From: Mesorhizobium loti
Lineage (GTDB): Bacteria > Pseudomonadota > Alphaproteobacteria > Rhizobiales > Rhizobiaceae
Length of the DNA stretch: 64,000 nt
Direction: 5' to 3'
Assembly: GCA_014189435.1 (NCBI GenBank)
Contig: CP050293.1
Location: forward strand, 2,547,001 to 2,611,000
Position numbers and translations under genes: made by a program. Below, piece by piece: positions 60,828-64,000 of the stretch; the first letter of the stretch is position 1; each line of letters opens with the position of its first letter. Below the pieces are notes generated by a model. That model was not told the origin of the DNA, made no database searches, and was given only the letters and a program-made list of their open reading frames with translations.

Positions 60828-62332
60828 GCCGTGACCTCCACGCGGGTGCCGATAAGCCTGTCGTAATCGACCAGTTTACCCAGATTGACGCTGACCTGCG
60901 GGACACAGGCCGGGTTCGGCGCGAACCGGGCGCGCATGCCGTCAAGCGTCGGCAAGGTTCCCGCATCGAGCTCGCCCTGGATGGCGTGGGCGAGTGCGGC
61001 CTCGACATTGCGCTCATGGGCCAGGCTCAGCAGTTCCACCGTCAGGCGGCAGGCATCGCGTTCCGGCAGCCTCTCCATGGCGGCATTGTAGAGATTGCGA
61101 TAGGCATCCCTGGGGAAGAGCTGATCGCGATAGCCGAGTCTGGGCAAAGCCCCCGGTTTCTGGCGCAGGGAATGAATGACGTGATGATAGTTCACGACAT
61201 GCTGGGTGGGGCCGAGCTGGCCTCTGACGCGCGGCAGCTTCATCAGGGACGTGCCGCCGAGGAACAGTTCGATATGCTCCTTGAAGAGCCGTGCGCGCAG
61301 CCGATGTCCGATCAGCCGTGAAGGAACGGTGTAGAAGACCCGGCGAAGGGTAAACCCTCCACTGCTGGTGACGTAGACGATCTCGTCTTCGCCTTCGGGC
61401 TGGCGCTTGCGCGGCAGCGCCAGCAGGCTTTCGCGCTCAATGGCGATCTCCCTGGCCCGACGGGCATTGCGCTGGCCGACAACCTCGTCGATGAAGGCGG
61501 CAAAACTGGTGACGTCCGCAAAGTCACGCGTTCCGCGCAGGAGAAGAGCATCCTCCAGTTCCCGCTTCAGATCGCCATGGGATCCTTCGACCGCGCCGTT
61601 CTCGTGGGCGACGCCGCGATTGTTGCGGCTGGCCTTCATGCCGTAATGGGCGCAAAGCGCTTCATACCGATCTGTCATGTCCTGTGCGGTATCGGCATTG
61701 AGATTGCGGAATGCAGCCGAAAGACTGTCCGTGCGGTGATCGCGCGGCGCGCCGCCGAGAGACCAAAGGGCGTTCTGCAAACCACTTGTCAGCGCGGCAA
61801 AACTCTCGCCGCCTTCGACAATCTCGGCATGCTCGAATCCACTGTATGCAAGTCGGAAGTGATAGAGCAGGTAATCGAAGGTCACGCTGGCGATCGTGAC
61901 CTTGAGGCCCGGTGCATGGGTAAAATCCGACAGCCCCATGCGTCCCGGCTCGTGAACCTGCCGGAATATGACATCCTGATCTCCTCCATGGATCGCGCGC
62001 CATGCGCGGATCCGGCGCTCAAGTGTGCGGCGAATACCAGAATCGAGCTCGGGATGACGCTTGCAAAGCTCACGAAGAATGCCGACAGGGCGCAAGCCGG
62101 GAGCGCTTTGCAGCATGGGAACCACCTCTTCGGTGAATATCCCTTCCAATGGATCAGGCCGACGTCGTTCGTGTTTGGCCTTCTTCTCGCTTGGTGGACG
62201 GGGGTCTGATTCGATCCGATAACCAGTGGATGGGCTGAAACCTGATTTGGCGGCCGCGACAGGGACACTGTGCTTCTGGCGATTTTGCATATAGAGCCTC
62301 GATTGTTGATCCGTGATGTGACTGCCGGACAT
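60824..62332 (-). CDS. istA: IstA transposase of IS21 element
   Basis: 502 residues from ATG 62332. N-terminal helix-turn-helix region (PVAAAKSGFSPSTGYRIESD), catalytic core with FTHAPGLKVTIASVTFDYLL, TDSLSAAFRNLN, and HENGAVEGSHGDLKRELEDAL carrying the acidic residues (DDE), then YTVPSRLIGHRLRARLF and a C-terminal CxxxL-type region. Complete. Confidence 0.95.
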   Translation of the reverse strand: MSGSHITDQQSRLYMQNRQKHSVPVAAAKSGFSPSTGYRIESDPRPPSEKKAKHERRRPDPLEGIFTEEVVPMLQSAPGLRPVGILRELCKRHPELDSGIRRTLERRIRAWRAIHGGDQDVIFRQVHEPGRMGLSDFTHAPGLKVTIASVTFDYLLYHFRLAYSGFEHAEIVEGGESFAALTSGLQNALWSLGGAPRDHRTDSLSAAFRNLNADTAQDMTDRYEALCAHYGMKASRNNRGVAHENGAVEGSHGDLKRELEDALLLRGTRDFADVTSFAAFIDEVVGQRNARRAREIAIERESLLALPRKRQPEGEDEIVYVTSSGGFTLRRVFYTVPSRLIGHRLRARLFKEHIELFLGGTSLMKLPRVRGQLGPTQHVVNYHHVIHSLRQKPGALPRLGYRDQLFPRDAYRNLYNAAMERLPERDACRLTVELLSLAHERNVEAALAHAIQGELDAGTLPTLDGMRARFAPNPACVPQVSVNLGKLVDYDRLIGTRVEVTA

Positions 62333-62527
62333 TCATTCTTCCTTTGAGCGGGAAGAAGAAATGCACCCGACACATCGCGATCACCAGACGGCGTGAACCC
62401 TATGTGGGTTCGCGCCGTCGCCAGGAACGTCCCTCCAGTCGGGCTACGCCCTCCCTCCGTGACGTCCCTGGCGACGCTCCCATCCTGATTGACGCTCCTT
62501 CCAGGTTGATTGCCGCGCCGTAGACGG

Positions 62528-62873
62528 TCCGATCAACGGCCAATGCTTCCGCGCCTATGTCGAGCAGCAGCTCATCACCGTGCTGAAGCCCCGCGATATC
62601 GTCGTCATGGATAATCTGGGAAGCCATAAGTCGGCGGCCATCAGGCAGATGATCAAGGCTGCCGGCGCAAGGCTCTGGTACGTGCCGCCCTACTCTCCGG
62701 ATCTCAATCCGATCGAGCAGGCCTTCGCAAAGATCAAACACTGGATGCGTCAGGCTCAGAAGCGCACCGTCGAGGACACTTGGCGCCACATCGGCCACCT
62801 CGTCGAAACGATCGAGGCAGCCGAATGCAACAACTACTTCGTAAACGCCGGATACGCTTCCGTCAAAACGTGA
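62528..62873 (+). pseudogene. IS630-family transposase, 3' half
   Basis: Continues the interrupted gene: after joining at GACGG the reading is FDGPINGQ. Then AYVEQQLITVLKPRDIVVMDNLG, the second catalytic Asp; AIRQMIKAAGARLWYVPPYS then PDLNPIEQAFAKIKHW, the catalytic Glu. It ends FVNAGYASVKT and stops at 62873. All catalytic acids exist across the two halves, but the gene is split and frameshifted. Confidence 0.9.
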
Positions 62874-62924
62874 AACGCTCTAGCGAGCGGCGAGGTTTAA
62901 CGGCTTCAACGAAATGTAACACTT

Positions 62925-62971
62925 GCTCTCGAAGGCAGAGGTCACAGGTTCGCATCCTGCCTGGTGCATCA
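62925..62971 (+). tRNA. 3' fragment of a tRNA-Arg-like gene (possible attachment site)
   Basis: CTCTCGAAGGCAGAGGTCAC then AGGTTCGCATCCTGCCTGGT then GCATCA. It resembles the anticodon-loop/stem 3' side, variable loop, T-arm (ACAGG-TTCGCAT-CCTG) and acceptor end of tRNA-Arg(CCG). The 5' half (D-arm, start) is absent. The 3' half of a tRNA gene copied beyond its site is typical of an integrase attachment remnant. Not a working tRNA. Confidence 0.6.
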
Positions 62972-63060
62972 TTTTGTATATGAATATCATGTAGTTAGCC
63001 GATAGTGATTCCCGCGGAAGGGCGCTAGTCTAGTCCTTCTCACGGAAGCATCACGGAAGC

Positions 63061-63222
63061 ATGGTCACTGGTTCACATTTGATGCTCGGCATAACCGCCC
63101 TCGCATCGGCAGATCTTGATGACGAAGGGTGCGACGTAACCGATGTTGCTCTCTCGACCAGTTTCGTTCCATCGAGACTTGCTGGCTTCGAAGTTATCGC
63201 GGAAGAAATCGAGCTTCCCTAA
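63061..63222 (+). CDS. 53-residue hypothetical ORF
   Basis: ATG 63061 to TAA 63222: MVTGSHLMLGITALASADLD and DVTDVALSTSFVPSRLAGFE. Acidic, with no ribosome site and no family recognised; a distant resemblance of DVTDVALSTSF to an AraC helix is not enough to claim. The stop lies at the IS481 boundary, so the frame may be truncated. Two TCACGGAAGCA repeats (63040-63062) precede it. Confidence 0.3.
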   Translation: MVTGSHLMLGITALASADLDDEGCDVTDVALSTSFVPSRLAGFEVIAEEIELP

Positions 63223-64000
63223 GTGTGGAGCCTCAACAGGTTGTCCAGGGTTAGATCGAGGCGACTGATAGGTGGTTTGGACTTTAGGCTGCCGTGTGGG
63301 CGATGCCAATTGTATCTGTGCAGCCAGACAGGCAGTTCGGCGGCGCGGTGATCGGATGTCTGGTAGGCAATGGCATAGGCCCATTCTCGCAGCGCCGTCT
63401 GGATGAAGCGCTCGGCCTTGCCGTTGGTCTTGGGTGTATAGGGCCTTGTCCTGACATGCTTGAGGCCGAGATCGCGGCAGGCCTTGGCGAAGGTCTTCGA
63501 TCTGTAGCAGGAGCCGTTGTCGGTCATGACGCGCGCTATCGTGACGCCGAGACTGGCGTAGTAGGCGACCGCCGCCTTGAGAAAGGCGATGGCGCTCTCT
63601 TTGCGCTCGTCCGGCAGGATTTGCGAGAAGGCGATGCGCGAGGCGTCGTCGATGCAGACATGAACGAACTCCCAGCCGACGCCGCGCGACTTGCCCTTTG
63701 CGGATCGCCGGTGATGCGGTGCCCAACCCGTTCAAATCGCCCGAGTTTCTTGATGTCGATATGGATCATGTCGCCGGGATGCTCGCGCTCATAACGGCGA
63801 ACCGGCTCGGCCGGCTCGATATCTTTCAGCCGTGATAATCCAGCTCGCTTGAGAACTCGGCTGACAGTGGCGGGCGAGACGCCAACCTCCATGGCGATAT
63901 GCTTGCCGGTCCAACGTTGCCGCCGCAACGCCACGATGCGCTCGGCGATCGAGACAGCGGTGGCCTGTGGCATACGGGCGGGCCGCGAGGAACGGTCGAT
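63219..64000 (-). pseudogene. IS481-family transposase, second copy, frameshifted, runs off window
   Basis: Nearly the same protein as at 52.7-53.7 kb: IAERIVALRRQRWTGKHIAM, HIDIKKLGRFERVGHRITGD, then a shift near 63705 (a few bases are missing after ITGD), and MTDNGSCYRSKTFAKACRDLG and TNGKAERFIQTALREWAYA in the last frame. It ends NLLRLHT with TAG in the flanking CTAA/CTAG position. Start is beyond the window. Confidence 0.88.
63223..64000 (-). mobile_element. IS481-family element, partial (window edge)
   Basis: Starts GTGTGGAGCCTCAACAGGTT, the same end as the copy at 52727. Flanked by CTAA (63219-63222), a one-base variant of CTAG. Confidence 0.85.

Larger units (their letters stand above)
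59725..62522 (-). mobile_element. IS21-family element inserted in IS630
   Basis: 2798 bases bounded by 5-bp direct repeats GACGG (59720-59724 and 62523-62527). The ends TATGGCGCGACAATTTGG and, on the other strand, TACGGCGCGGCAATCAAC match as inverted repeats, with internal GCGC(G/C)(A/T)CAAT repeats near both ends. Contains istA and istB in one operon. Removing it and one GACGG restores the IS630 reading VFDGPING. Confidence 0.92.

Noticed and set aside
62925..62971. Complete tRNA gene
   Set aside because: No D-arm, no 5' acceptor strand, anticodon loop incomplete.

Overview
The window looks like accessory DNA (plasmid or genomic island) from an alphaproteobacterium of the order Rhizobiales, most likely Mesorhizobium or a close relative. 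The clues are two tandem DUF768 genes (a family best known from Mesorhizobium), a BigR/Blh sulfide operon, an RpoE-ChrR stress module, a rhizobial-type cuckoo (alpha-r14-like) small RNA, CsgH-type curli assembly, and GC-rich codon use. No ribosomal RNA, replication origin or CRISPR array was seen, and only a 3' tRNA remnant. The identification is inferred from gene families, not from a database search.

Layout. 0-4 kb: a CIRCE element with a truncated groES, butted against a leftward sulfide-detoxification operon (blh, bigR, two YeeE/YedE genes, tauE) with a promoter/operator at 3815-3846. 4-7 kb: a rightward three-gene flavin electron-transfer cassette (FMN-binding protein, ApbE, NqrB/RnfD-like membrane domain fused to a ferredoxin-reductase domain). 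7.1-10.1 kb: a kinase remnant, an IS91-type remnant with tyrosine recombinase, and a Fic gene whose start lies in a perfect inverted repeat. 10.4-18.9 kb: a singlet-oxygen/photo-oxidative stress island: rpoE-chrR-DUF1295-cfa-membrane protein leftward, FAD oxidase-DUF1365 rightward, DUF2147-photolyase-DUF2177 rightward. All three transcription units begin with TGATCC-N18-TAnnAG/T-type promoters. 18.9-27.4 kb: dehydrogenase, YdhR-like protein, cuckoo-type small RNA, MerR unit, methyltransferase, second candidate small RNA, many broken genes. 28-35 kb: envelope and biofilm genes (two fasciclin-domain proteins, Tyr-rich protein, proline-rich OmpA protein, Asp/Gly-rich secreted protein, curlin-csgH-curlin). 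35-57.6 kb: regulators, cupins, a Tat-type periplasmic protein, a rhodanese, and four c-di-GMP turnover proteins among small genes and IS debris. 57.6-64 kb: DUF768 pair, then nested insertion sequences (IS21 inside IS630, IS481 copies) and a 3' fragment of a tRNA-Arg-like gene.

How it works together. The intact modules centre on envelope redox stress (reactive sulfur, singlet oxygen, flavin electron transfer), light-damage repair, and surface/biofilm matrix plus c-di-GMP signalling. The rest is decaying. Many genes carry single-base indels, often in short homopolymer runs, in-frame stops, or truncations beside transposase fragments. The indels could be real pseudogenization or base-calling errors; the sequence alone cannot separate the two.
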